Source: Corynebacterium accolens (GTDB lineage: Bacteria > Actinomycetota > Actinomycetes > Mycobacteriales > Mycobacteriaceae). Taken from it: a stretch of 7,942 nucleotides of DNA. Under the pieces are notes generated by a model, which made no database searches, was not told the origin of the DNA, and saw only the letters and a list, made by a program, of their open reading frames with translations. The translations under genes and the position numbers were made by a program. Positions 1-5,452 of this stretch are shown here, piece after piece (within the stretch, counting starts at the first letter, position 1; each line of letters starts with the position of its first letter). The stretch lies in NCBI RefSeq assembly GCF_030515985.1, contig NZ_CP100376.1, positions 1,344,468 through 1,352,409 on the forward strand, written 5' to 3'.

Positions 1-1
1 C

Positions 2-1705
2 AACCGCCACACCGTATATACCCACGGCAATGGCTTCGTAGCCGCGCAGGCCAATACCGTCGATGAGGTTGCCCGCGATGCCGGTTCCGCCCGCGGTGGT
101 TACCCCATCTTCACCGTCTCTGACCTGCAGACCCAGGCCGGCGAGTCCGAGGGCGAGGGCGAGACCCAAGATGCCGAGAAGTCTTTGGGCATCAAGGTAG
201 ACCAGCCACGCATTTACTACGGCCCGGTCATCGCTAGTGCCGCAGATAACCTGGACTACGCCATTACCGGTACCACCGGCGAAAAACCGGTGGAGTACGA
301 CACCGATAGCACCAACTACACCTATGACGGTGAGGGCGGCGTTGAGATTGGCAATCTGTTTGACCGCACCATGTATGCCGCTAAGTACCGCGAGCTGAAC
401 TTCCTGCTTTCGGATCGCGTGGGCAGCGAATCCAAGCTGCTTTATGACCGCGATCCCCGCGAGCGTGTGGAGAAGGTTGCTCCATGGTTGACCACCGATT
501 CCGCTACCTACCCGGCCGTTATTGACGGCCACCTGAAGTGGATCGTCGATGGCTACACCACCCTGGACTCCCTGCCGTATTCGCAGCGCGCTTCGCTTTC
601 GGATGCCACCCAGGACGCCCTCAACCCCGATGGCACCACCCAGCGCTTGGTCAATGACCAGGTGGGCTATATCCGCAACTCCGTGAAGGCGACCGTGGAT
701 GCCTATGACGGCAGCGTGGACCTCTACGAGTTTGACAAGGAAGACCCCGTGCTCAAGGCATGGGAAGGCGTTTTCCCGGATGTGGTCAAGCCAGAATCGG
801 AGATCTCCGATGAGCTGCGCGAGCACTTCCGCTACCCAGAGGACATGTTCAAGGTTCAGCGTGACCTCTTGGCCCGCTACCACGTTGATGACCCGAACGT
901 CTTCTTTAATAACGATGCCTTCTGGTCTGTGCCGAATGACCCGACCGCGGAAGAATCACGCGACCTGAATCAGCCGCCGTACTACGTGATGGCTGCAGAT
1001 CCGGAGACCGGTAAGCCGAGCTTCCAGCTGACTACCTCGTACCGTGGTCTGAACCGTGAGTTCCTGTCCGCACACATGGCGGTATCTTCCGATCCGGATA
1101 CCTACGGCGATATCACCGTGCGCGTGCTGCCAACCAATACGCAGACGCAGGGTCCGAAGCAGGCGCAGGACGCCATGATGTCTTCTGACCAGGTAGCCCG
1201 CGACCGCACTCTGTGGGAGGGCACCAACGACCTGCATAACGGTAACCTGCTGGCCTTGCCGGTCGGTGGCGGCGAGATCCTCTACCTCGAGCCGATTTAC
1301 TCGCAGCGCAAGGATCAGGCCTCCGCCTTCCCGAAGCTGCTGCGCGTGCTCGTGTCCTACAAGGGCCGCGTGGGCTATGCACCGACTATCGGTGATGCCC
1401 TTGAGCAGGTGGGAATCGACGCCAAGTCTGCCCAGGACATCGAAGAGATTGAGGGCGACTCCGGCGACGACGATGCCGATAAGGACAGCTCTTCTGCGGA
1501 CAAGAAGGACGAGAAGAAGGAATCTACTGAGGAATCCGCTCCGGCTTCGGCCCCTCGTTCCTCCGATGAGGCAGGCGCTATCGAGGACATCAACAAGGCC
1601 CTGAAGGGCCTGGAGGATGCCCGCGGCGGTTCCTTCGAAGAGTACGGCCGCGCCTTGGACGAGTTGGACAAGGCAGTCGAGTCTTACCAGAAGTCCGAGG
1701 GCTAA
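2..1705 (+). CDS. UPF0182 family membrane protein, C-terminal part (5' truncated by window)
   Basis: The reading frame is open from base 2 to the TAA at 1703-1705, giving 567 residues with no internal stop; the true start lies upstream of the window. It opens with HTVYTHGNGFVAAQANTVDE, typical of the extracytoplasmic part of UPF0182 proteins, which are usually around 900-1000 residues with several N-terminal membrane helices (known for the family; the helices are not in this window). Other family-like stretches are the IYYGPVIA region, the NLFDR..YA..Y.ELNFLLSD region, and PWLTTDSATYPAVIDGHLKWI. The last 90 or so residues are a low-complexity Asp/Glu/Ser/Lys tail followed by a short charged helix that may form a coiled coil. 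An acidic Glu-Gly-rich insertion also lies near codons 43-60. The function of UPF0182 proteins is not established. Family assignment is confident; the role is unknown. A TTG at 185 is internal and not a real start. Confidence 0.93.
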   Translation, partial: NRHTVYTHGNGFVAAQANTVDEVARDAGSARGGYPIFTVSDLQTQAGESEGEGETQDAEKSLGIKVDQPRIYYGPVIASAADNLDYAITGTTGEKPVEYDTDSTNYTYDGEGGVEIGNLFDRTMYAAKYRELNFLLSDRVGSESKLLYDRDPRERVEKVAPWLTTDSATYPAVIDGHLKWIVDGYTTLDSLPYSQRASLSDATQDALNPDGTTQRLVNDQVGYIRNSVKATVDAYDGSVDLYEFDKEDPVLKAWEGVFPDVVKPESEISDELREHFRYPEDMFKVQRDLLARYHVDDPNVFFNNDAFWSVPNDPTAEESRDLNQPPYYVMAADPETGKPSFQLTTSYRGLNREFLSAHMAVSSDPDTYGDITVRVLPTNTQTQGPKQAQDAMMSSDQVARDRTLWEGTNDLHNGNLLALPVGGGEILYLEPIYSQRKDQASAFPKLLRVLVSYKGRVGYAPTIGDALEQVGIDAKSAQDIEEIEGDSGDDDADKDSSSADKKDEKKESTEESAPASAPRSSDEAGAIEDINKALKGLEDARGGSFEEYGRALDELDKAVESYQKSEG

Positions 1706-1740
1706 AGCCTCTCACTTCTCGTAGTAGAAACTCAGGAAAT

Positions 1741-1775
1741 AAGGCACCTAACCAGGGGATTTGGGTAGGTGCCTT
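1741..1775 (+). terminator. Hairpin terminator after the UPF0182 gene
   Basis: AAGGCACCTA (1741-1750) pairs perfectly with TAGGTGCCTT (1766-1775). Two further C-G pairs lie inside across one mismatch. It starts 36 bases after the stop codon of the UPF0182 gene. There is no long T-run on the 3' side (only TT, then CCTGTC), so termination may be partial. It probably separates that gene from the tRNA transcript. Confidence 0.65.
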
Positions 1776-1867
1776 CCTGTCTGTATAGTTACAGAAGTCG
1801 CCGGGACAGAGCGAATACATCAAGTATTAACGCACTGTTCAAGCGCAGATGATGGAAGTCATCTCGA

Positions 1868-1944
1868 CGCGGGGTGGAGCAGCTCGGTAGCTCGCTGGGC
1901 TCATAACCCAGAGGTCGTAGGTTCGAATCCTGCCCCCGCTACCA
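1868..1944 (+). tRNA. Initiator tRNA-Met (CAT anticodon)
   Basis: This is a 77-nt cloverleaf with encoded CCA. The acceptor arm is CGCGGGG / CCCCGCT followed by discriminator A and CCA. The D-arm contains AGCTCGGTAGCT, the anticodon loop is CTCATAA, and the T-loop is GGTTCGAATCC. Two features mark it as the initiator rather than elongator or Ile-lysidine tRNA: the first pair is an unpaired C1-T72, and the anticodon stem ends in three consecutive G-C pairs (GGG...CCC) next to the loop. This tRNA carries formyl-Met to the ribosomal P site for translation start. The reverse strand gives a commonly mis-annotated open frame, which should be ignored. Confidence 0.97.
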
Positions 1945-1950
1945 ACTTCC

Positions 1951-1990
1951 AAGCCCCTACCAGCGGAAACGTTGGTAGGGGCTTTAGTTA
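1951..1990 (+). terminator. Strong intrinsic terminator after the initiator tRNA
   Basis: AAGCCCCTACCA (1951-1962) pairs perfectly with TGGTAGGGGCTT (1973-1984). The stem extends inward through G-T, C-G and G-C pairs to a GAAA tetraloop at 1966-1969, making about 15 pairs in all. It is followed by TTTAGTTATTTCTCTT. It begins 7 bases after the tRNA CCA end, so it most likely ends the tRNA transcript. Confidence 0.85.
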
Positions 1991-2088
1991 TTTCTCTTAA
2001 GGCGCACGCCCTGGGACTCAAATTGGGACTTTAGCGATGGCATTTTGTCACTTAAGCCGGTTTGGAAGTGATGCTGCCCGACACGCCC

Positions 2089-2256
2089 CTAAGCGTTACC
2101 CTTCGCGCGGTTGTGGGACTTACACAACAGCTCACAGTTGCTTTCGGTGGCATCACCCTTCGACCACGCTGTGACATGGTCGGCATCCATCTCAGACTGC
2201 GGCCAAGGGTTGGCAGAATAACAATCACGGCAAGTCATATAGGTGCAAAAGAGCAC
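2089..2256 (-). pseudogene. HNH endonuclease C-terminal remnant
   Basis: Reading the minus strand from GTG (2256-2254), or from ATG at 2238, down to TAG at 2091-2089 gives at most 55 residues. They contain a CRDC pair of cysteines, then MDADHVTAWSKGDATESN and CELLCKSHNRAKGN. This is the classic HNH core: Asp-His (first metal/catalytic pair), a central Asn, and the final His-Asn in a CxxHN context, as in McrA-like and phage-type HNH nucleases. Such proteins are normally well over 100 residues. An in-frame TGA lies directly upstream of the GTG, so the N-terminal part is missing or shifted out of frame. A catalytic ββα-metal core might still fold, but without the rest it is most likely a relic of a restriction or mobile-element nuclease. 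No convincing ribosome binding site precedes either start. Confidence 0.7.
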
Positions 2257-2287
2257 TCATCTCTTTGTTAAACAGCACGATGGTGCT
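2248..2287. repeat. Two adjacent small hairpins
   Basis: AAAGAG (2248-2253) pairs with CTCTTT (2261-2266), and AGCAC (2274-2278) pairs with GTGCT (2283-2287) around a GATG loop. They lie between the HNH remnant and the possible 31-residue peptide, both on the minus strand. On the minus strand the first hairpin ends in CTCTTTT, so together they could be a weak terminator for the short peptide gene upstream. They are short and may be chance. Confidence 0.3.
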
Positions 2288-2293
2288 TATCGC

Positions 2294-2389
2294 CTAAAGA
2301 AGAAAGAGTGACAGCATAACCACTGTGGTTGCAAAGGCATAGAACGTAATCACCAGGCCTGCCTTATTCGCTTCCTGTAACGGTTTCAT
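2294..2389 (-). CDS. Possible 31-residue single-span membrane peptide
   Basis: On the minus strand, ATG (2389-2387) to TAG (2296-2294) encodes 31 residues. There is a short charged N-terminus (MKPLQEANK) followed by about 22 hydrophobic residues (AGLVITFYAFATTVVMLSLFLL) that would make one complete membrane span, and it ends directly after the span. This layout fits small membrane proteins and some type I toxin peptides. There is no good Shine-Dalgarno sequence before the ATG. The start codon sits in the loop between CTTCCTG and CAGGAAG arms (2371-2377 and 2394-2400), which could hide it in mRNA. A 14-codon upstream frame (ATG at about 2411 on the minus strand) overlaps its start. I do not recognise a family. 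A hydrophobic run of this length without stops could occur by chance, so this is a candidate only. Confidence 0.3.
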   Translation of the reverse strand: MKPLQEANKAGLVITFYAFATTVVMLSLFLL

Positions 2390-2400
2390 CGATCAGGAAG
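2371..2400. repeat. Inverted repeat CTTCCTG-N16-CAGGAAG
   Basis: Seven-base perfect arms lie at 2371-2377 and 2394-2400. The 16-base loop contains the start codon of the possible minus-strand 31-residue peptide. It could be an RNA structure controlling that start or simply chance; nothing else supports a role. Confidence 0.3.
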
Positions 2401-2517
2401 AAAGGCATATTCGTCCCCACTCTCAAACTTCGATCCCGAATATTAAGAATGCAACCTTGCCTATTTTACAGAAATAAAACCGGCCCTAGGTGCAGTGATT
2501 ATATTTATCACATTATC

Positions 2518-2546
2518 TTACGAAATAGGTTTATTTGTGGGATAGT
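2518..2546 (+). promoter_or_regulatory. Candidate promoter for the secreted-protein gene
   Basis: TTACGA (2518-2523) and GATAGT (2541-2546) are 17 bases apart and resemble -35 and -10 boxes. A transcript starting about 2553 would give a leader near 40 bases before the ATG at 2593. Both boxes are imperfect and the region is AT-rich, so other placements are possible. Confidence 0.25.
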
Positions 2547-2592
2547 CAAATTGTTCCAAGAACATACTCACTCCCTCAGCAAGGATAAGAAC

Positions 2593-3429
2593 ATGCTTCA
2601 CTACACCCCATTTTCAAAAAGGGGAATCTCCATCTTGGCCGCCTCCACGCTTAGTGTCAGCTTCTTAGCATTCGCTCCCTCGGCTACAGCTACAGAGATT
2701 GATGACGGACTAGTTGACTCAATCGTTGCCGCAAATACAAAGACTCCCTCTCCCTCTACTGGAGAGAAATGGGTACCAAACGATGGAAGCTTAAAAATAA
2801 ACGAAGGATCCTTGCTTCCACAGCAGGACAGCATAACCACTCCGGCGCCATCGAAGAACGCAGGAACAAAGACAAAGTTAATAGAGCGCGAAGATGGCAA
2901 TCAGCTAGTTAGCATTAGCGATGGAGACGCCCCTTTGGAACTTTCTTTTGAGTTCTCAGATTCCTTTCTTGAAAAGCTTCCAAGCGGACATATTTTAGTA
3001 CGTCCAGCAGAAGGTGAGGAACCTAGCGCATACATTGAACCTGCCTGGGCCAAAGACGTAGATGGAAACCAGGTAAATACTCATTTTTCAGTTGATGGAG
3101 ATAGGATAATCCAGCACATCTCGTCGAGCCCTGCCGGCAAGCCGGTTATTTCAGATCCTTATATCCGAGACGTTCATGGCTGGGGAAAGAAAATCGGACA
3201 AGAGCTAGTCTTTTCCAAAGACGAGACGAGCGGGATCGCCATAGGAACTGCTTACTGCGCCCGTAAATTAGCAGGAGTTGGCCTAGGCTCTTGGTTAGCC
3301 AAAGGTGCGTGCGCAGGCGCTTCCGCAGTAGCAGCTCACGCCACTAATACAGGTCGATGCCTTACCATCCGAGCCCTCGGAGGAAAGTACTCCCCAAACA
3401 TCGTATTCCCGTATGCAACTCGATGCTAG
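2593..3429 (+). CDS. Secreted modular protein with Cys-rich C-terminal module (putative bacteriocin/effector precursor)
   Basis: This is a 278-residue protein. The ATG at 2593 is chosen because AAGGA (2581-2585) lies seven bases upstream and the N-terminus is then a clean signal peptide: Lys-Arg at 9-10, a hydrophobic core at 12-28, and a likely cut after Ala33 (SATA-TE). The frame stays open further upstream, but that extension has no signal-like sense. Residues 35-110 are polar, Pro/Ser/Thr-rich linker. Residues 115-190 carry a pattern I recognise from many uncharacterised actinobacterial exported proteins (PAWAKDVDGNQVNTHF, then VDGD..I.QHI, then PVISDPY). Residues 205-278 hold LVFSKDET, then a Gly/Ala-rich hydrophobic stretch with Cys222 and Cys240, GRCLTIRALGG with Cys256, and a final FPYATRC ending in Cys278. 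Four cysteines suggest two disulfides. The exported C-terminal module may be the active part, released from the precursor. That is inference; no function is established. The base composition is AT-richer than the flanking core genes. Confidence 0.85.
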   Translation: MLHYTPFSKRGISILAASTLSVSFLAFAPSATATEIDDGLVDSIVAANTKTPSPSTGEKWVPNDGSLKINEGSLLPQQDSITTPAPSKNAGTKTKLIEREDGNQLVSISDGDAPLELSFEFSDSFLEKLPSGHILVRPAEGEEPSAYIEPAWAKDVDGNQVNTHFSVDGDRIIQHISSSPAGKPVISDPYIRDVHGWGKKIGQELVFSKDETSGIAIGTAYCARKLAGVGLGSWLAKGACAGASAVAAHATNTGRCLTIRALGGKYSPNIVFPYATRC

Positions 3430-3475
3430 AATCTAGAATCAAGAAATACAGTTGCGCATTTCATCGTAAGTAGAC

Positions 3476-3751
3476 ATGGAAAATAGCCGAGTTCTAGTTT
3501 TAATTGGAATCACCCTAATTATTTGGTGCGCGCTATACAGGTACAGAAAAACCACCGCTAAATGGGTTTTTATAGCAGCCTCTTTAAGTACCTGTCTAGC
3601 GTTTGTCCTAGGCCTATCAGGATTTTTAGGTCTAGGACATGATTCCATCGATTTGTTGTCTCTAGTAAACGTATTTTTAAACACGTTTATATTGTTGGCC
3701 ATAGGCCAGTCCCGCAATCGAAGTAAATCGACCCGCATTAAGGATGTATAA
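3476..3751 (+). CDS. Small three-helix membrane protein (immunity-like, hypothetical)
   Basis: This 91-residue protein has three likely membrane spans at about residues 5-21, 30-53 and 58-77, separated by a basic loop (YRYRKTTAK) and a short acidic loop (GHDSID), and a basic tail (QSRNRSKSTR). By the positive-inside rule the first loop and the tail face the cytoplasm. It starts 46 bases after the stop of the secreted Cys-rich protein, on the same strand, with no convincing terminator between them, so co-transcription is likely. The start ATG lacks a good ribosome binding site (only GTAAG nearby), which would fit weak or coupled translation. I do not recognise a family. A small polytopic protein beside a secreted putative peptide precursor is the layout of many bacteriocin-immunity pairs; that role is inference only. 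Confidence 0.65.
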   Translation: MENSRVLVLIGITLIIWCALYRYRKTTAKWVFIAASLSTCLAFVLGLSGFLGLGHDSIDLLSLVNVFLNTFILLAIGQSRNRSKSTRIKDV

Positions 3752-3820
3752 ATCGATGTCACCCGGTCGCGACATTAACCCGCGCCAATTTTACTAACAC
3801 ACACCTAGCACCTGTTGCCG

Positions 3821-3856
3821 CCAAGCCAAGGAGATTCTCCGAAAGTATAGGCTTGG
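3821..3856 (+). terminator. Possible hairpin downstream of the two-gene unit
   Basis: CCAAGCC (3821-3827) pairs with GGCTTGG (3850-3856), enclosing a smaller palindrome GGAGATTCTCC. There is no T-run after it. It is the only stem-loop seen between the membrane-protein gene and the IS remnants, so it may help end that transcript, but the case is weak. Confidence 0.25.
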
Positions 3857-3875
3857 ATGCAAGTAATATGATCTT

Positions 3876-4312
3876 TTATAGCTTCTGATTGTGCCCACAT
3901 AGATTCCGTTCCAAACCTACCGTGTATCGGGCATTGAAGGTGCTATAGGTATACAAATCGTCGTGCTGTTGTAAAGTTGGGCGGAGAGCAGCGAAGACTC
4001 AGTAGGGGTAGCGACGTAATTCGACCACAAGACATTCAGCGGCGTTTTCTTCCTGCCAACACGCTCAGCTGCAACCGCATCAAAGTCAATAGGAACAAAG
4101 TCACTAAACGCGATAGAACGCTTGTCACCGACCATTTTGGGAAGGTCTTCCGAATTCAAATCATTGACCTGAGCCTCATCAACGATGCCGTGCGCGTCCA
4201 TGGACTTCTTGGCCTTTGAAATCGTTGCCGGGGCAGCCCCAGTCCGGGCTTGAATCAACCGATACGACTCGCCCCGAAGCAACAAGCGCATCACATGACA
4301 GTAGTCCACCAT
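3876..4312 (-). pseudogene. Truncated, probably frameshifted IS21-family transposase (IstA N-terminus)
   Basis: From ATG at 4312 on the minus strand, preceded by a good AAAGGA ribosome binding site, the protein begins MVDYCHVMRLLLRGESYRLI and continues with TGAAPATISKAKK, a helix-turn-helix like that of IstA transposases. It then carries HGIVDEAQVNDLNSEDLP and FVPIDFDAVAAERVGRKKTP followed by LNVLWSNYVATPTE, all typical of the IstA region before the DDE integrase core. After this the frame loses resemblance and stops at 3917. The alternative minus-strand frame there reads DDLYTYSTFNARYT, which fits the expected next IstA block (Y.YS.F...Y), so a frameshift around 3960-4000 is likely. That frame stops at 3878. 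Full IstA proteins are usually about 400-500 residues; the catalytic core is missing here. It is a dead gene. Confidence 0.75.
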
Positions 4313-4382
4313 AAAGGCGTCCTTTCTCTTTCCGCGTACAGCCGAGTTGCCATACGCATAAGAGAAGATCTACCTAAAACAC

Positions 4383-4444
4383 CGCTTCACGATCCCCACC
4401 ATCGCACTTCACGATCCTCACCGAGCTACTTCAAACACCCCGTT
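4383..4444. repeat. Three 18-base repeats with 22-base period (IS21-type end repeats)
   Basis: CGCTTCACGATCCCCACC (4383-4400) and CACTTCACGATCCTCACC (4405-4422) agree at 16 of 18 positions. A third, degenerate copy begins at 4427 (TACTTCAAACACC), again 22 bases on. They lie between the transposase start and the outer end at about 4451. They match the known layout of repeated transposase-binding sites at IS21-family ends. Confidence 0.7.
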
Positions 4445-4451
4445 CTGAGCA

Positions 4452-4808
4452 TCTCGTGGAGACCCCTTTGAGATAACACGTGGCTATCACGGTAGTCAGG
4501 GCTCTTTCGGTCCGGGTGCGCCTTTCTAAGAGCCAGTCGGGAAAGAATGCGCCGTGACGTAGCTTCGGGATAGCAACGTCAATGCTTCCTACCCTGGTGT
4601 CTAAGGGACGGTGGCGGTAGCCATTGCGGGTATTAGTCCGTTGTGGAGATACCGTGGCGTAATCAGCGCCGCAGACAGTGTCAGCCTGGGCCGAAAGTAT
4701 CTGGTTAATGAAGTCTGTCAGCATCTGGCGCATCAAGTCTGGTAAGGCTTGGGTGAGCAATTCTTCCAGATACGCAGTGGGATCGATATGATGGGGGTTA
4801 GCGGCCAT
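4452..4808 (-). pseudogene. Truncated IS256-family transposase (N-terminal 119 residues)
   Basis: ATG at 4808 on the minus strand has a GAAAGGA ribosome binding site 11 bases upstream. The protein shows the N-terminal plan of mutator-type transposases: LEELLTQALPDLMRQMLTDF, then a GADYATVSPQRTNTRNGYRHR segment (R.N.RNGYR is the family's landmark), RVGSIDVAIPKLRHGAFFPD, LLERRTRTERALTTVIATCY and LKGVSTR. In intact relatives the last motif is followed by Arg and a conserved helix leading to the DDE catalytic core. Here it switches to CSERGV and a stop, at the junction with the IS21-type end. All three catalytic acids are lost; intact family members are usually about 400 residues. It is nonfunctional. 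Confidence 0.88.
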
Positions 4809-4940
4809 CGCGGTTACATTCCTTTCGAGGATAAGTAGAAGTTGATTCGAAAGGTACCCGTGATGGTCGCCTTATTGTGCACCGGCACGAGGCTTACCAC
4901 GGGTTACAGATACACCACACTAGCGGACGTAACCACCCCT
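4452..4940 (-). mobile_element. IS256-family element remnant, interrupted
   Basis: On the minus strand this segment holds the leader and first 119 codons of a mutator-type (IS256) transposase. The leader includes a candidate end region around 4905-4940 (GGTTACGTCCGCTAGTGTGG on the minus strand). The exact terminal inverted repeat cannot be fixed because the partner end is not in the window. The coding part is cut at 4452 by the IS21-type remnant. I could not find the missing downstream half of the transposase on the other side of that remnant, so there was a deletion as well as an insertion. Confidence 0.6.
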
Positions 4941-4944
4941 TGAG

Positions 4945-5355
4945 TGATATCTGGGGGTCACATTATTTGGTGAGCGCATCCTTGAGGAGGTCGAGGGCGG
5001 GTCCGCGGATTCCTCAGAAGCTATCGGAGACTTCAGCCCTTCCGGCGGGGTACAGGTGCGTGGGGCCGATGCAAATGATTTGGATTCCGCGGCTGGATAT
5101 TGGAACAAAAATGAGAATTTAAGTGGGATACCTTCCCCGTCAGAAAAATTCCAAGTTTTGATATCGCAAAACCTAGTAGTAATAGAGCTCGCTTATATTA
5201 AAATTAAATACTTCCTCTGGGGTTGCGTAAGAAATATAAGAAATGTGAGTAAAAATACTAATGTGTTGAGATTAAAGTATGAAAAGCTGCGCTCACTGGG
5301 AGAGTTCGCTATAGTCATAGCGGTAATCATGGTCGCCGATGGATACTATCTATAA
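4945..5355 (+). other. Unresolved stretch with a weak open frame
   Basis: One plus-strand frame is open from 4948 to a TAA at 5353-5355. The GC-rich first part (to about 5105) reads like acidic protein sequence (EEVEGGSADSSEAIGDF, then GGVQVRGADANDLDSAAGYW). The AT-rich second part ends in a hydrophobic segment (EFAIVIAVIMVADGYYL). The only plausible starts are non-ATG, such as GTG at 5056, and GAGGAGG at 4985-4991 is not followed by a start at a proper distance. The minus strand of the same GC-rich part also reads like a protein tail (GIRGPALDLLKDALTK, then TAA at 4965-4963), but has a TGA just upstream. I recognise neither. The sharp change in composition near 5105 suggests a junction of unrelated pieces, with remnants of a broken gene on one strand or the other. 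Confidence 0.3.
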
Positions 5356-5452
5356 ATTGTGTATATCGATGTTAATGACGCCCTCAATGCGGGACGTTAT
5401 CTATCGGAAGGCTAGAAAAGTAACTCAATATTGATTGAAAGGAAACGCAACT

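Larger units (their letters stand above)
1995..2592. other. Gene-poor stretch between the tRNA terminator and the secreted-protein gene
   Basis: No intact gene of ordinary size is visible on either strand here. It holds the HNH-endonuclease tail (2089-2256, minus), two small hairpins (2248-2287), a possible 31-codon membrane peptide (2294-2389, minus), and the AT-rich leader of the secreted-protein gene. A short TGGGACT direct repeat occurs at 2012-2018 and 2024-2030, and TGGGACTT recurs at 2114. I see no copy of the tRNA 3' end here that would mark an attachment site. The mixture looks like decayed insertion cargo. Confidence 0.5.
3876..4451 (-). mobile_element. IS21-family element remnant (5' end with istA start only)
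   Basis: On the minus strand the segment begins near 4451, runs through three repeats with 22-base spacing (4383-4444), and leads into the start of an IstA-type transposase at 4312. Multiple short repeats at the ends are a known trait of IS21-family elements. Only the first quarter or so of the transposase is present. The integrase core, the istB helper gene and the other end are absent, so the element cannot move by itself. Its outer end abuts an IS256-type transposase frame that breaks off exactly there, so it inserted into, or recombined with, that older element. The inner boundary near 3876-3920 is approximate. Confidence 0.65.

Noticed and set aside
956..1671. Several minus-strand open frames of 89-98 codons inside the UPF0182 gene
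   Set aside because: They are shadows of a high-GC coding region: Arg/Ser/Ala-rich, no ribosome binding sites, and no recognisable motifs.
1839..2021. Minus-strand 60-codon open frame containing GGRIRTYDLWVM
   Set aside because: It is the antisense translation of the initiator tRNA, a well-known spurious annotation.
2495..2511. Dyad GTGAT-N7-ATCAC, resembling a GlxR/CRP-type operator
   Set aside because: The half-site spacing does not fit the TGTGA-N6-TCACA consensus, and the region is AT-rich enough for chance dyads.
2449..2592. Upstream in-frame extension of the secreted Cys-rich protein (ATG at 2449)
   Set aside because: It would place 48 odd residues before a clean signal peptide. The ATG at 2593 has AAGGA at the right distance.
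2601..2900. Minus-strand 99-codon open frame within the secreted-protein gene
   Set aside because: It is antisense to the signal peptide and linker of a well-supported gene, with no independent evidence.
3426..3439. Tandem CTAGAAT repeat at the stop of the secreted-protein gene
   Set aside because: Only two 7-base copies that include the stop codon; too short to interpret.
3439..3762. Minus-strand 107-codon open frame antisense to the small membrane protein
   Set aside because: The plus-strand product has three well-formed membrane spans and a sensible position. The antisense product is basic with no recognisable domain.
3977..4471. Plus-strand open frames across the IS21-type remnant
   Set aside because: They are antisense to recognisable transposase coding sequence and end repeats.
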